Part shown: positions 36,081-45,145 of the stretch, in pieces
How the letters are laid out: each line of letters starts with the position of its first letter
Numbering within the stretch: position 1 is the stretch's first letter
Source of the DNA: Metabacillus rhizolycopersici
Lineage (GTDB): Bacteria > Bacillota > Bacilli > Bacillales > Bacillaceae
NCBI RefSeq assembly: GCF_020075705.1
Contig: NZ_JAIQUM010000016.1
Coordinates: 1-64,000 of the forward strand
Length of the DNA: 64,000 nt
Reading direction: 5' to 3'
Position numbers and translations under genes: made by a program
The notes under the pieces: model-generated
The model's database searches: none
Told to the model about the DNA's origin: nothing
What the model saw: the letters and a program-made list of their open reading frames with translations, nothing else

Positions 36081-36794
36081 TCAACAGCGAGATAATGTCG
36101 TTTTTAACGGCAAATGATCAGAAGCTATTGGCATATTTGTTAAAACTTCTGCCTCAACAACCTGAAGGTTACGACTGACAAATATGTAATCCAACCTCAT
36201 TCTTGGATGAAGCGATGGATAAGTGTAGCCCGGTCCCATTTCCGCAAAATGCCAAGCGTCTTGTAACTCATTTGTTATTTTTCTAAATCCTCTTGATCTC
36301 GGTTTCATATTCCAATCTCCCATTATCATAATAGGATGGTGATACATATGAAGATGATTTGCGATAAAATCTGTTTGTTTCCGATGAAGAAAGGGATTAA
36401 GACTTAAATGAGTAACCATTATTTGATATAACTGATTGTTTATTTCAATTGTTGCATCGAGCAATGACCTTCCTTCAATTAATCCGGAAATATAATTAAA
36501 TGAATGGCTCTTTTTTGTTACAATCGGATACCGAGATAAAAGGGCATTTCCATATTGCCGTATCGTTGTTGAATTTTTAGATTTTATAGAGAGAGATGGA
36601 CTGAAAGCGTGCTCTATATTCAATTGTTTTGCAAGCCAACCAATTTGATTTTCATAGAGACTTCGCTTAGAAAAATGTTTATCAACTTCGTTAAGACCAA
36701 TTATATCAGCATCACTTTTTTCAATTACTTCAGCGATTCTATAGAGATCAACTTGTTTATCAATCCCCTTGCCATGATGAATGTTAAACGTCAT
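36081..36794 (-). CDS. Endonuclease/exonuclease/phosphatase (EEP) family protein
   Basis: A 237-residue EEP-fold phosphoesterase. MTFNIHHGKG (Asn), GLNEVDKHF (metal Glu), THLSLNPF, MGDWNMKP (Asp, Asn) and ASDHLPL (Asp-His pair) give a complete site. Substrate unknown; in this fold it may be a phospholipid, sugar phosphate or nucleic acid. ATG 36794 has no ribosome site in place. GAGGAG (36818-36823) stands before a TTG (36814-36816) that is one base out of frame, so the true start is uncertain. Confidence 0.82.
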   Translation of the reverse strand: MTFNIHHGKGIDKQVDLYRIAEVIEKSDADIIGLNEVDKHFSKRSLYENQIGWLAKQLNIEHAFSPSLSIKSKNSTTIRQYGNALLSRYPIVTKKSHSFNYISGLIEGRSLLDATIEINNQLYQIMVTHLSLNPFLHRKQTDFIANHLHMYHHPIMIMGDWNMKPRSRGFRKITNELQDAWHFAEMGPGYTYPSLHPRMRLDYIFVSRNLQVVEAEVLTNMPIASDHLPLKTTLSRC

Positions 36795-36892
36795 TATTCT
36801 GATTTCTAAATTCCAATCTCCTCTATTATGCTAAGTTTATTTACGAAATCATTGTTGCTATGTACATTGAGAAAAATAAATTTATGCCCTTT

Positions 36893-37408
36893 TTATAGAC
36901 GAACAAAAGAACGAAATAAACGTGAAGTTTTGTCAATCACGAGACTCGTCAAGGTGCCAATAAAAGAACTTCCAATAATATCAGAAGGATAATGATGCCC
37001 TACCCATATACGTGACAACCCCGTCAACACAGACAATCCTAACATGATTGACCCAAGAAAACGTTCGCGAAGAAAAATAGAAGTAGATACAGCAAACACA
37101 AGTAAAGTGTGTTTACTAGGAAAAGAAGAATCCGTCTTCGAAGGAATAAGTATGCCGATACGCCGTTTCATAAACGGACGAGGCTTAAAATAAAACAATT
37201 TAATTAAATTGTTAATTAATAAAGTAAATACTGTTGAATTGATTGCATTTAAAACCACTTTTTTACCAGAATCGTTTCGGAACCACATTAATCCTAAAAC
37301 AAAAATAAAAACATAGCGAACTTTGTTTGAAATCAATATCATCAACATATCCATAAGAGAAAAATGACCCGCAAGCCGATTGATAGCCCTAAAAATTTTA
37401 AAATTCAT
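36893..37408 (-). CDS. PAP2 phosphatase, BcrC-like undecaprenyl-diphosphatase
   Basis: Membrane phosphatase of 171 residues related to BcrC, which recycles the lipid carrier undecaprenyl diphosphate. The three PAP2 motifs are K70-x6-R77-P78, P97-S-K-H100 and S132-R133-x5-H139-x3-D143. The second motif has Lys99 instead of the usual Gly/Asp. The start at 37408 is taken because AAGGAGA lies 8 bases upstream, giving MNFKIFRAINRLAG as in BcrC. An ATG six codons earlier overlaps that site. Last gene of the reverse-strand pair. Confidence 0.85.
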   Translation of the reverse strand: MNFKIFRAINRLAGHFSLMDMLMILISNKVRYVFIFVLGLMWFRNDSGKKVVLNAINSTVFTLLINNLIKLFYFKPRPFMKRRIGILIPSKTDSSFPSKHTLLVFAVSTSIFLRERFLGSIMLGLSVLTGLSRIWVGHHYPSDIIGSSFIGTLTSLVIDKTSRLFRSFVRL

Positions 37409-37679
37409 GAAAGTTGTCTCCTTCATTTTTTGATATCTTTAATGTTCCCTCCTGAACAAAAAAGCATGTAGTTTCTATAGAAGTCATTTTGCCAATTTCT
37501 ATAAGCCTTTTTTGAATGAAATTTGTCAGTGTCTTGAATCTTTGATTGTTTATATGTAAAAAAGATCATCAATATCATTTGGATATAATCAAAATATTTG
37601 GAAGTTTTTTTCAATTATAAAAGTATAAGGCTAGGTCAATATATAGAGGTAATTTAAAAATTAAAAAGGAGAGATACTC

Positions 37680-37892
37680 ATGACACAACAACAAATTGAC
37701 GTAAATCAATTAAATCAAGCGAAAGCAAATGTAACTCTTACACAAAATTTACTAAATCAAGCAATTGAGAAATCAACTTCAGACACAGCTTTAGCTCAAG
37801 AAGCAATCAAACAAGCTGCTACAGAAATCGCACTTGCTCAAACAGCAGTTAGTCAAGTGCAAAGCGCGTTTTTAGCACAAAAATCTGAATAA
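37680..37892 (+). CDS. Small Gln/Ala-rich helical protein, paralogue 1
   Basis: A 70-residue protein, probably one or two amphipathic helices, with repeats of the type LAQEAIKQAA and LAQTAVSQVQ. No Cys, signal or membrane segment. AAAAGGAGAGA precedes ATG. A second intact paralogue lies at 38110 and a truncated one at 34127. Not recognised. Strong conservation between copies suggests recent duplication. Confidence 0.75.
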   Translation: MTQQQIDVNQLNQAKANVTLTQNLLNQAIEKSTSDTALAQEAIKQAATEIALAQTAVSQVQSAFLAQKSE

Positions 37893-38023
37893 AGAAACTA
37901 TATTTCCCTTCAAATATGTTGTAGGGAAATATAGCTACGAAAGGTCGAAGAGATTATTGATTACAAATGAATTGGTGTAAGTAAGATTATCATCTAATGA
38001 TCCTAATAAAATCAGATTCTAAT

Positions 38024-38056
38024 AAAAAGTAGGAGAGGCATTTGCCCCTCCTTTTG
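38024..38056 (+). terminator. Terminator after paralogue 1
   Basis: GGAGAGGC (38032-38039) and GCCCCTCC (38044-38051), one mismatch, then TTTTG. Confidence 0.75.
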
Positions 38057-38109
38057 TGCTTTATTTTAACCCTATCCAATCTTAACCGTAGGTAAAAGGG
38101 GAGATACGA

Positions 38110-38325
38110 GTGACTCAATATCAACAACAAATTGACGCAAACCAATTAAATCAAGCGAAAGCGAATGTGACTCTATCGCAAAATTTACTACTTCAAGCAA
38201 TTGAAAAATCATTTTCAGACCCAATTTTAGCTCAAGAAGCAATCAAACAAGCTGCTGTTGAAATTGCAGAAGCTCAATCAGCCGTTAGTCAAGTGCGAAG
38301 TGTAATTTATAACGAAAACATCTGA
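38110..38325 (+). CDS. Small Gln/Ala-rich helical protein, paralogue 2
   Basis: A 71-residue paralogue of the protein at 37680. It begins with GTG after AAAAGGGGAGATAC, reads MTQYQQQIDANQLNQAKANV and ends VSQVRSVIYNENI. Most changes are conservative (I for A, E for L), and the C-terminus has diverged. It has its own ribosome site and terminator. Function unknown. Confidence 0.75.
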   Translation: MTQYQQQIDANQLNQAKANVTLSQNLLLQAIEKSFSDPILAQEAIKQAAVEIAEAQSAVSQVRSVIYNENI

Positions 38326-38342
38326 ATGAACATATTTAATTT

Positions 38343-38380
38343 CCCCTGTGACTTCAAGTGTTGCAGGGATTTTTTCTTTT
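38343..38380 (+). terminator. Terminator after paralogue 2
   Basis: CCCTG (38344-38348) with CAGGG (38364-38368) plus an inner GAC/GT-type helix, followed by ATTTTTTCTTTTT. Confidence 0.7.
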
Positions 38381-38568
38381 TAACAAGAAGTTAAAAGAAA
38401 CTATTAGTTAAAAGTTTAAAACATGGAATATGAATTAGCTACTTTGTATAGTTATGTGAGCATCTTCAAAGAAAAGCCCATTTTACTTTTAAGTGAAAAA
38501 ATCATAGATCCATGTTAAGATAAAGAGCTATTTTAGTTTTCAAAGAAATCCATGAATGATTCGGTCTA

Positions 38569-38597
38569 TTGATAAAAAGTCCTTTTTGAAATATAAA
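38569..38597 (+). promoter_or_regulatory. Candidate sigma-A promoter of topB
   Basis: TTGATA (38569-38574), 17-base spacer, TATAAA (38592-38597). The start would lie inside the inverted repeat that follows. Confidence 0.5.
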
Positions 38598-38644
38598 TTT
38601 ATTTTACTTTATTTTTCTTCCTAACAAAAATAAAGTAAAATAAA
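38598..38644. promoter_or_regulatory. Perfect 19-bp inverted repeat in the topB leader
   Basis: TTTATTTTACTTTATTTTT (38598-38616) and its exact complement (38626-38644) around a 9-base loop. It lies 50 bases before the topB start and overlaps the expected transcript start. Confidence 0.7.
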
Positions 38645-38694
38645 GAAGTTTACAAGAAATATAATATCTATCAAAATGTAAGGTGATTAAAACA

Positions 38695-40851
38695 ATGAAG
38701 TTAATTATTGCAGAAAAGCCATCTGTATCTAAAAATATTGCAGATGCACTGAAAATAAAAGCGCGACAAGACGGGTATTTTGAAGGAAATGGCTATGTGG
38801 TTACATGGGCGTTTGGTCATTTGCTTCAACTATACGATGCAAAAGATTATGATAACAAAATGTCTACATGGAAAATGGAGAACTTTCCATTTATCCCTAA
38901 TACGTTTAAATATAAAGTCAAGGGTGACCCTAGAAACAGAGAAAAGCCAGACAGAGGTGCCCAAAAGCAATTAAAAATTATTCAAAGCTTGATGAAAAGA
39001 AATGATGTAGACGCTATCATTTCTGCTTGTGATTATGATCGAGAAGGTCAAGTAATTGGTGACAGTATTATTTATAACCTTGGGACAGATAAAGATGTTT
39101 ATCGCCTTTTATTAAACGAATGGACACCAGCTGAGGTGATAAAAGGTTTAGAAAATATTAAGCTGAACTCAGAACTTAGACCACTGCAAGATGCGGGTGT
39201 TAGTCGCCAGTGGGCCGATTGGGCTATTGGCATAAACTTAACTTCTGTGGCTACTTTAAAATATCAAAAAGGCAAGGGGAAGGCCTTAAATATCGGCCGC
39301 GTACTATTACCAACGTTAAAAATTATCTATGATCGCGATAAAGAAATTGAGAACTTTGTTCCTGAACATTATTTTAAACTTCAAGCGACGTTTAAAACAA
39401 AAGATGAACAAGAATATGAAGGAACATATGTAGAGGGAAAAGAAGAGAAATTTAAAAATAAAGAAACTTTAGAAGCGATTCAGCAAGAATTATTAAATAA
39501 GTCAGCAATTATTTATGATAAGCAAGTACAGAAGAAAAACGAGTATCCTCCGTATTTATTTAACCTTTCTAATTTACAAGGATATATTACAAGTAAATAT
39601 AAAGGCTGGACATCTGATAAAGTATTAAAAGTAGCTCAAACCTTGTATGAGAAAAAGTTTATTACATATCCACGTACGGCCAGTGTAGCCTTAGAAGAAA
39701 GTCTTGTCGGTAAAACAGCGAAGGTATTAGAGACTTTATCAGAAGACCTACCATATAAGGATGAAATCAAGTTTGTTAAGTCTAAAAGGATTTTTGATAA
39801 CTCAAAAGTAGAAAGTCATAGTGCAATTGTTCCTACTTATATGAAACCTAAAAAGCTAACTATAGATGAAGAGCAAGTGTATCAGGCAATCAAAAACAGA
39901 TTTATTATGCAGTTTATGCCTGTTGCGGAGTACGAGGAAACGAGAATTGCAACAAAAATTATGAATACAGACTTAAAAGGACTTTTTATATCAAAAGGAA
40001 AAGTGCAGCTTGTAGAAGGCTGGAAAAAAGTAGAGAAAGTTCAATCGAAAGATACCATTTTACCACTCGTTCAAGTTAACGAGCACGTAGATCTTGTAAA
40101 ACATGAAATTACATCACATGTGACCAAGCCACCAAAGCAACATACAGAAAGAACGTTACTTAGAGTAATGGAGACATGTGGGAAAAATTATGATGGTGAT
40201 GGTGAAAGTGAAGAAAACTTGAATGCAATCTTAAGCGGTTTTAGCATTGGTACTCCAGCTACACGTGCAGAAACAATTAAAAAGCTGAAGGATGTAGGCT
40301 ATATCTCGATGCAAAATAAAAATTTGTTATGTACAGAACTTGGGAGAAAGCTTGTAGAAACATTTCCGATAAAAGATTTATTCAATTTAGAGTTTACAGG
40401 TCGCCTCGAAAAGGCATTGTCTGATATTGAAAAAAGAACCTTTAGTAAAAAAGAGTTTTTACAGTTAATCTTTGACTTTACTACAAAATCAGTTGAGACA
40501 ATTAAGAATGAAAAAGAAATAACGATTAATGAGGTGGCGACTGAACATAAGACAAATGAAGTAATGGGGAAATGCCCTCTTTGCGGACATGCAGTGATAG
40601 AAGGGCAAAAAGGTTTTGGCTGCAGCAACTGGAAAAATGGCTGTAAATTCGTTATTTGGAAAAATGACAAGTTTCTAGCGACGATGAAGAAAAAACCTAC
40701 AAAGACAATGGTCAAAGCACTATTGAAAAATGGTGTTGCACCGGTTAAAGGGTTAACTAGTAAAAAAGGGAATAAGTTCGATGCGCTCTTAAAGTACGAG
40801 AAAAATGCTGATAATGCCTATTTTAGTTGGAAAATGGAGTTTGAGAAGTAA
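38695..40851 (+). CDS. topB: DNA topoisomerase III
   Basis: Type IA topoisomerase of 718 residues that decatenates and relaxes DNA through a transient 5'-phosphotyrosine. TOPRIM domain: E7 (IIAEKPSVSKN) and D113-Y-D115-R-E117. Active tyrosine Y325 (FITYPRTAS). The C-terminal zinc-ribbon module has C627, C630, C643 and C650. ATG 38695 follows AAGGTGA; a GTG at 38683 would be too close. It stands alone with promoter and terminator, at the edge of the accessory block. Confidence 0.95.
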   Translation: MKLIIAEKPSVSKNIADALKIKARQDGYFEGNGYVVTWAFGHLLQLYDAKDYDNKMSTWKMENFPFIPNTFKYKVKGDPRNREKPDRGAQKQLKIIQSLMKRNDVDAIISACDYDREGQVIGDSIIYNLGTDKDVYRLLLNEWTPAEVIKGLENIKLNSELRPLQDAGVSRQWADWAIGINLTSVATLKYQKGKGKALNIGRVLLPTLKIIYDRDKEIENFVPEHYFKLQATFKTKDEQEYEGTYVEGKEEKFKNKETLEAIQQELLNKSAIIYDKQVQKKNEYPPYLFNLSNLQGYITSKYKGWTSDKVLKVAQTLYEKKFITYPRTASVALEESLVGKTAKVLETLSEDLPYKDEIKFVKSKRIFDNSKVESHSAIVPTYMKPKKLTIDEEQVYQAIKNRFIMQFMPVAEYEETRIATKIMNTDLKGLFISKGKVQLVEGWKKVEKVQSKDTILPLVQVNEHVDLVKHEITSHVTKPPKQHTERTLLRVMETCGKNYDGDGESEENLNAILSGFSIGTPATRAETIKKLKDVGYISMQNKNLLCTELGRKLVETFPIKDLFNLEFTGRLEKALSDIEKRTFSKKEFLQLIFDFTTKSVETIKNEKEITINEVATEHKTNEVMGKCPLCGHAVIEGQKGFGCSNWKNGCKFVIWKNDKFLATMKKKPTKTMVKALLKNGVAPVKGLTSKKGNKFDALLKYEKNADNAYFSWKMEFEK

Positions 40852-40868
40852 GAAATTCGTCTAATGCT

Positions 40869-40922
40869 AAACAAGAAAGTTGATTTTCCGTATGATACAG
40901 AAAATCAACTTTCTTGTTTTTT
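40869..40922 (+). terminator. topB terminator
   Basis: A perfect 20-bp stem (40869-40888 with 40900-40919), followed by TTTATA. One of the strongest hairpins in the window. Confidence 0.92.
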
Positions 40923-41083
40923 ATACTTTTCTAACATTTGGATTTGCAGCCTTAGGTTTTGTTTGGACATTTTATGAGAAGATGTATATTTTTTCCATCC
41001 ACTACCAAATATAAACTATACAAGTAAATACAAATCATTTGTTAGAACGTTAATTCATTGTTAACAAAGGGAATGGAAAAAAT

Positions 41084-42177
41084 ATGCTTGAAAATGTGAA
41101 AATTAGCAGTCGCCAATTATTGATTTTCGTCATCATTCAAACCATCGGAGATTCTATTTTGGTTTTACCAGCAATTACTTCATATGAGACAAAACAAGAT
41201 GCTTGGATTGTTGCTGTTATTAGTGTTGGAGTAGGCTCGTTAGTAGTGTTTCTGTATTCTTCATTAAGCAAGCTCTATCCTGAATTGTCGTTGATTGAAT
41301 ATAGCGAAAAAATCTTTGGTAAATGGCTAGGAATCACAATTGCATTGTTGTTTGTCATTTATACCTTTATCATTTGTACATTATATTTGAGGGAAGTCGG
41401 GGTTTTTATGACAACTCAAATTTTGCCGGAAACCCCTATCCAAGCAATTTTAATTCTGACCATGATTGTTGTATTATTTGCGTCTCGCCTCGGATTTGAA
41501 CCACTAATTCGAAGTTCAGATTTGCTTTTTCCTTATGTCATACTGCTTTTATTACCGTTAATTATTTTTCTTTTGCCGGAATTTAAGTTTGCAAATATAC
41601 AACCAGTATTTGAAGGCGGGTTTAAACCAATCATAAGGGGATCTTTTACATTCATTGCATTTCCCTTTCTTGAACTCGTCGAAATTCTGATGATACTTCC
41701 TTATGTAAATGAAAAAGAAACGATTGGAAAAAGTCTATATATCGGTGCATTATTAGGAGGTTTGGTATTAATTATTATTACGTCAGTGACAAATTTAGTA
41801 TTTGGTGCTGATTTAATTTCAAGGCAAGTATATCCAAGTTTTATATTGGCTAAAAATGTAAATGTTGAAGATTTTTTTCGCGAATTGAAGCGACGCTTGC
41901 CTCTATATGGTTAATTACGATCTTCTTTAAAATCGCTTTTTATTTTTATGTAACGGTGCTAGGTCTTTCCTTATTATTAAAATTTCAAAATTATCGTCCT
42001 CTTATTTTTCCGCTAGGATTAAATGTATTGGTCCTTACTTTATTTATTTCTCCAAATATTACTTATTATAATAACATGCTTTCAAAAATGTGGTGACTTG
42101 TTGATTTTACATTTGGTTTATTTCTCCCGTTTTTATTACTAGTAGTTGGAAAATATCGCGTCAAAAAAATGTTTTAG
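41084..42177 (+). pseudogene. Broken GerAB-family spore germination permease
   Basis: Frame one encodes 276 residues with about eight membrane helices and GerAB/YndE features (SSRQLLIFVIIQTIGDSILV, VYPSFILAKNVNVEDFF). Then a frameshift near 41883 gives a false stop at 41914. The next frame continues the family: IEATLASIWLITIFFKIAFY, YRPLIFPLGL, FISPNITYYNNMLSKMW. A TGA follows where Trp is expected, and the remainder runs LVDFTFGLFLPFLLLVVGKY to 42177. No gerAA or gerAC partner is present. A germinant receptor subunit that is no longer functional. Confidence 0.88.
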
Positions 42178-42722
42178 GTTTGGTTTCGTGATTCGTTTGG
42201 GCTCATGGGGTAAATATAATGTGAGCGATTACTTTCTTAAATTACTGAAGCCCAAGCATCCCAAAATGAATTTACTACAGATTACCGGTATAAACCCACC
42301 TCTATTAAAATTTTAAGCGCTCGAGGACAATTAGAAGGGGATAGGCTGTCAATAAAAGGGTAATGTGCCCATCGGATATATCTTTCCCTCTATGTGATAT
42401 AAATCCAAATCCACTACTTAACCCAATATTGGATCAAATCAACTATCATTGCTGGTAAGCTGCCCTTTTTAGAAGGTGCGAAAAGTTCGATTAAACTTAA
42501 CATAAAAAGTACCTTTCCATAGTCTTAAAAATAATGAATCTTAGTTTTATATATTTTGATTTATAATGAAAAGTGTCATTAATTTAAAAATGTAGATTCA
42601 CATTTTCTATTAAAGATGTGTTAAATTATGTACAATATGTATATATTATTGTTTTCTAAGGATAGAATCGATATACTATTAAGTTGTACGTTTCTATATT
42701 TATTAACCAAAATGAAAGAATA
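42178..42722. other. AT-rich spacer after gerAB pseudogene
   Basis: No intact gene. A short open stretch near 42250-42361 reads SQNEFTTDYRYKPTSIKILS and then ARGQLEGDRLSIKG before a stop; it may be another decayed gene, not recognised. The part 42500-42720 is extremely AT-rich. Confidence 0.4.
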
Positions 42723-42868
42723 TTTACCCCGCACTAACGGACAGTAATACACTCACCACCAAGCAATTACTGGATCAAAGTGGCGAAGGTGGAGGGTATT
42801 TGCCCATAAAAGCTAAGGTAAGTTTCACAAACCATTAGTGGAGAGTAAAGAAAAAACCACTGATAGAG
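42723..42868 (+). repeat. Interspersed repeat family B, copy B3
   Basis: Begins TTTACCCCGCACTAACGG-ACAGTAATAC, carries GGTGGAGGGTATTTGCCC-ATAAAAGC and ends AAACCACTGATAG-type. The most complete copy of the family in the window, directly before miaB. Confidence 0.65.
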
Positions 42869-42909
42869 TGATCATCAATGTAAGGAATGTTTGAAAGGAG
42901 AATAACATA

Positions 42910-44436
42910 ATGAATGAACAGCAACGTAAGGAAAGTACTCAAGTAAACCCATCGGACAAAAAATCCGAAAAGGACTACAGCAAGTATTTTCAAGCAGTGT
43001 ATATGCCACCTTCCTTGAAGGACGCGAAAAAACGTGGAAAAGAAGAAGTACAATATGATGGCTTTGCTATTCCAGAACAATTTAGAGGGATGGGGCAAGG
43101 AAAGAAATTTTACATTCGCACATACGGTTGTCAAATGAATGAGCATGATACAGAGGTTATGGCAGGTATTTTCATGGCACTAGGCTATGAGCCAACAGAT
43201 GGTGTTGCCGATGCCGATGTTATTTTACTAAACACCTGTGCGATTCGTGAAAATGCAGAAAACAAAGTATTTGGTGAGCTTGGACACTTAAAAACGTTGA
43301 AAAAGGGCAGACCTGACTTATTATTAGGTGTTTGCGGCTGTATGTCTCAGGAAGAATCTGTTGTAAATCGTATTTTAAAGGTTCATCCGTTTGTTGATAT
43401 GATTTTTGGAACACACAACATCCATCGTTTGCCTAACATCTTAAACGAAGCCTATCTTTCAAAAGAAATGGTCGTTGAAGTATGGTCAAAAGAAGGGGAC
43501 GTTATTGAAAATCTTCCTAAAGTACGTAAAGGGGAGATTAAAGCATGGGTAAACATTATGTACGGCTGCGATAAATTCTGTACGTACTGTATCGTTCCGT
43601 ATACACGTGGGAAAGAGCGTAGTCGTCGCCCTGAGGAAATTATCCATGAAGTTCGTCAGTTGGCTGCTCAAGGCTATAAGGAAATCACACTTCTTGGCCA
43701 AAACGTAAATGCGTACGGAAAAGACTTTGAAGATATGGACTATGGTTTAGGTCATTTAATGGATGAAATTTCTAAAATTGATATTCCGAGAATTCGTTTT
43801 ACAACAAGTCATCCGCGTGACTTTGATGATCATCTGATTGAAGTTTTAGCAAAAGGTGGAAATCTATTAGATCATATTCATTTACCAGTACAATCTGGTA
43901 GCACCGATGTTCTAAAGATTATGGCCCGAAAATATAGTCGTGAACATTATTTAGAATTAGTACGTAAAATTAAGGAAGCAATGCCAAATGCATCGCTAAC
44001 GACAGATATCATTGTCGGTTTCCCAAATGAAACAGAGGAGCAATTTGAAGAAACACTTTCATTGTATCGTGAAGTAGGATTTGATAGTGCTTATACGTTT
44101 ATCTATTCACCACGTGAAGGTACTCCTGCAGCAAAAATGGAGGACAACGTACCAATGGAAGTGAAAAAGGAACGTCTGCAACGACTAAATGCTCTTGTAA
44201 ATGAAACATCTGCTAAAAAATTAAAGGAATATGAAGGGCAAATTGTTAACGTTCTTGTCGAGGGTGAAAGTAAAAATAACCCGGATGTATTAGCAGGCTA
44301 CACTGAAAAAAGTAAGCTAGTAAATTTTAGAGCACCTAAATCTGTCATTGGGCAAATTGTAAAGGTGAAAATTACAACAGCAAAAACTTGGACACTTAAC
44401 GGAGATATAGTAGAAGAATCAGTTGAGGTGAAATAA
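42910..44436 (+). CDS. miaB: tRNA-2-methylthio-N6-dimethylallyladenosine synthase
   Basis: Radical-SAM methylthiotransferase of 508 residues that adds the methylthio group to i6A37 of tRNAs; acts after MiaA (53126-54064). The N-terminal UPF0004 domain has its auxiliary cluster cysteines at C74 ([11 protein letters not shown]), [12 protein letters not shown] and [10 protein letters not shown]. The radical-SAM cluster is C220-x3-C224-x2-C227 ([14 protein letters not shown]). A C-terminal TRAM domain covers about 440-505. A 60-residue charged N-terminal extension is usual in Bacilli. It is followed after one base by ricA. Confidence 0.96.
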   Translation: MNEQQRKESTQVNPSDKKSEKDYSKYFQAVYMPPSLKDAKKRGKEEVQYDGFAIPEQFRGMGQGKKFYIRTYGCQMNEHDTEVMAGIFMALGYEPTDGVADADVILLNTCAIRENAENKVFGELGHLKTLKKGRPDLLLGVCGCMSQEESVVNRILKVHPFVDMIFGTHNIHRLPNILNEAYLSKEMVVEVWSKEGDVIENLPKVRKGEIKAWVNIMYGCDKFCTYCIVPYTRGKERSRRPEEIIHEVRQLAAQGYKEITLLGQNVNAYGKDFEDMDYGLGHLMDEISKIDIPRIRFTTSHPRDFDDHLIEVLAKGGNLLDHIHLPVQSGSTDVLKIMARKYSREHYLELVRKIKEAMPNASLTTDIIVGFPNETEEQFEETLSLYREVGFDSAYTFIYSPREGTPAAKMEDNVPMEVKKERLQRLNALVNETSAKKLKEYEGQIVNVLVEGESKNNPDVLAGYTEKSKLVNFRAPKSVIGQIVKVKITTAKTWTLNGDIVEESVEVK

Positions 44437-44437
44437 G

Positions 44438-44872
44438 ATGGCATTGTATACAAAGGACGATATCGTAGCAAAAGCTCGAGAACTTGCACTAATGATTTCT
44501 GAATCAAATGAAGTTGATTTCTTTAAGCGCGCAGAGGCACAAATCAATGAAAATAAAAAAATAAGTGAAATGCTTGCACAGATAAAAAGTCTTCAGAAAC
44601 AGGCTGTAAATTACCAGCATTATGGGAAGCATGAAGCATTAAAGCAAGTTGAAGCGAAAATTGAAAAAATTCAAGATGAATTGGATGAAATCCCAATTAT
44701 TCAAGAATTCCAAGAATCTCAAGTTGAAGTAAACGATTTACTGCAGCTTGTTTCTCATACGATTTCAAATAAAGTAACCAATGAAATTATTACCTCAACA
44801 GGTGGAGATCTGTTAGCAGGTGAAACAGGATCAAAGGTCAAAAGTTCATCTGGAGAAAACTGCTCTTACTAG
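44438..44872 (+). CDS. ricA: RicA (YmcA), RNase Y regulator and competence factor
   Basis: A 144-residue helical YlbF/YmcA-family protein. In B. subtilis RicA, RicF and RicT form a complex that carries iron-sulfur clusters, modulates RNase Y and is needed for competence, sporulation and biofilm. The helical core (FFKRAEAQINENKKISEML, IQEFQESQVEVNDLLQLV) and the C-terminal NCSY cysteine are conserved. GAGGTGAAATAAG spans the miaB end and this start, so it is coupled to miaB. RNase Y itself is at 23862-25424. Confidence 0.92.
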   Translation: MALYTKDDIVAKARELALMISESNEVDFFKRAEAQINENKKISEMLAQIKSLQKQAVNYQHYGKHEALKQVEAKIEKIQDELDEIPIIQEFQESQVEVNDLLQLVSHTISNKVTNEIITSTGGDLLAGETGSKVKSSSGENCSY

Positions 44873-44875
44873 TTA

Positions 44876-44915
44876 AAAACGAGGCTATGGCAAATACGCT
44901 AGCCTCGTTTTTTTA
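44876..44915 (+). terminator. miaB-ricA terminator
   Basis: AAAACGAGGCTA (44876-44887) pairs perfectly with TAGCCTCGTTTT (44900-44911), followed by more T. Confidence 0.92.
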
Positions 44916-45145
44916 TGTTCTTTTTTAGAAACCACTCACGATCAATTGAATTCAAATTGAAAATACCTCATGCTATCAGACAGAGAAAATTCAACCAGAA
45001 TGAATTTTTTTTACAAATAAGCATATCGACGACGAACATTTCATACATTTATTTGAATCATTTAACTTGACTAATAGTCCAAGAACGAGTTTGTAGAATG
45101 ATTCGTTTAAAACAGGAAAGCGAGATTTACCCTAATCTTTATGAG

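Noticed and set aside
37423..37614. Reverse-strand ORF upstream of the PAP2 gene
   Set aside because: AT-rich, no ribosome site, and overlaps the expected promoter area of two divergent genes.
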